From the NCBI GenBank assembly GCA_016297495.1, contig JAEDGN010000098.1, positions 1 to 5,988 on the forward strand: DNA of 5,988 bases, written 5' to 3'. Positions 5,589 to 5,988 of this stretch are shown here, piece by piece (within the stretch, counting starts at the first letter, position 1; each line of letters begins with the position of its first letter). Made by a program: the position numbers and the translations under genes. The notes under the pieces are model-generated. The model searched no databases. It saw only the letters and a program-made list of their open reading frames with translations, and was not told the origin of the DNA. The stretch comes from Coprococcus sp. (lineage in GTDB: Bacteria; Bacillota; Clostridia; Lachnospirales; Lachnospiraceae).

Positions 5589-5876
5589 TTAAGCGTCCTG
5601 TCTAATGCATAAGTATCTGATTACATTCTCCATAATACGGACACGCTGTTCAATCTCATTTGGACAGTTTGAATCGGATTCGAAAGTAATGAAGTAGTAG
5701 AAGCCTTCTTTCATCTTCTGAATCTCATAAGCCAGTCTCTTCTTGCCCCAATCATCAACATTGGTCACAACACCGCCAAAACGGGCAATCAGATCTTTGA
5801 TCTTCTCGATGGTTGCTGTTCTTTCTTCATCTTCGATCTTAGTAGTAACAACTACTGCTAATTCGTATTTGTTCAT
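5589..5876 (-). CDS. rpsF: 30S ribosomal protein S6
   Basis: This is S6, 95 residues, which binds S18 and 16S rRNA on the platform of the small subunit. The typical MNKYELAVV start, the WGKKRLAYEIQK stretch (43-54) and the KEGFYYFITF strand (57-66) are visible. The open frame continues upstream to a TTG at the window edge, but the ATG at 5874-5876 is preceded by a strong AAGGAGGT (5885-5892) eight bases away, and the extra 37 codons do not resemble S6. The protein ends at IRQDA without the acidic tail seen in some proteobacterial S6 proteins. It is the first gene of the rpsF-ssb-rpsR operon. In this operon type S6, with S18, can repress its own mRNA through the leader; see the leader entry. 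Confidence 0.97.
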   Translation of the reverse strand: MNKYELAVVVTTKIEDEERTATIEKIKDLIARFGGVVTNVDDWGKKRLAYEIQKMKEGFYYFITFESDSNCPNEIEQRVRIMENVIRYLCIRQDA

Positions 5877-5958
5877 GCTAGTGCACCTCCTTCTGGACTT
5901 CGCGGCCCTCTGCTCTGCAGAGAGCAAGGAATTAATATATAACATATCACAATTCCCT
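5877..5958 (-). promoter_or_regulatory. Structured 5' leader of rpsF, possible S6:S18 autoregulatory element
   Basis: On the minus strand a stem UUGCUCU/AGAGCAG with a CUGC loop covers 5910-5927. Right after it GGGC/GUCC can pair around CGCGAA (5895-5908), just before the AAGGAGG of rpsF. A CCG trinucleotide lies at 5903-5905. S6:S18 leader elements in many bacteria show a CCG next to a stem near the rpsF start, where the complex binds as it does on 16S rRNA. I see the stems and the CCG, but I have not matched the full consensus, so the assignment is tentative. Confidence 0.35.
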
Positions 5959-5987
5959 AGTCTATCATATAAATTCAGGCATTGCAA
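5959..5987 (-). promoter_or_regulatory. Possible promoter of the rpsF operon at the window edge
   Basis: Two readings are possible. TTGCAA (5982-5987) followed after 17 bases by TAGACT (5959-5964) gives a modest sigma-70 type pair, four of six matches each. Alternatively TATGAT (5964-5969) is a good -10 whose -35 would lie just beyond the window. The region is AT-rich and ends about 80 bases before the rpsF start, which suits a leader-bearing transcript. Confidence 0.3.
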
Positions 5988-5988
5988 G

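Noticed and set aside
5877..5987. Upstream extension of the S6 frame to TTG at the window edge
   Set aside because: The added residues do not resemble S6, and a strong ribosome binding site precedes the ATG at 5876.

Overview
The window looks like chromosomal DNA of an anaerobic Bacillota, most likely a gut-type Clostridia (Lachnospiraceae-like). The reasons are moderate GC, strong AAGGAGG-type ribosome binding sites, the gene order rpsF-ssb-rpsR that is usual in Firmicutes, and a zinc-binding form of ribosomal protein S18. The taxonomic call is an inference from gene order and protein style, not from a database search.

Plus strand, 1-1463: the 3' part of a radical SAM type gene whose start lies outside the window. 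Its product continues into a PDZ-like segment and a C-terminal segment resembling DUF512. It is followed 32 bases later by a small multi-pass membrane protein of the DUF1097 type. These two genes converge with everything else in the window. The 149-base gap at the convergence point (1464-1612) is almost filled by a nested 142-base palindrome (1463-1604), whose outer arms have the form of a bidirectional terminator.

Minus strand, 4591 down to 1613: a metabolic cluster of a degradative-type thiolase, a 3-hydroxyacyl-CoA dehydrogenase family protein closer to the lambda-crystallin/carnitine dehydrogenase branch than to classical Hbd, and a short-chain dehydrogenase/reductase. The first two are tightly coupled (18-base gap). 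A clear intrinsic terminator sits between the second and third, leaving no room for a separate promoter after it, so the third gene is probably expressed by read-through. Together they suggest interconversion of 3-hydroxyacyl-CoA, 3-oxoacyl-CoA and shorter acyl-CoAs. No crotonase, acyl-CoA dehydrogenase or CoA transferase is visible, so the substrate is open.

Minus strand, 5988 down to 4719: the information-processing operon rpsF (S6), ssb, rpsR (S18), with a structured leader before rpsF, a perfect DnaA-box sequence in the ssb-rpsR gap, and a strong intrinsic terminator after rpsR that insulates it from the thiolase cluster. Most of the window is ordinary core genome. The least explained items are the nested palindrome, the domain order of the first protein and the internal terminator of the metabolic cluster.
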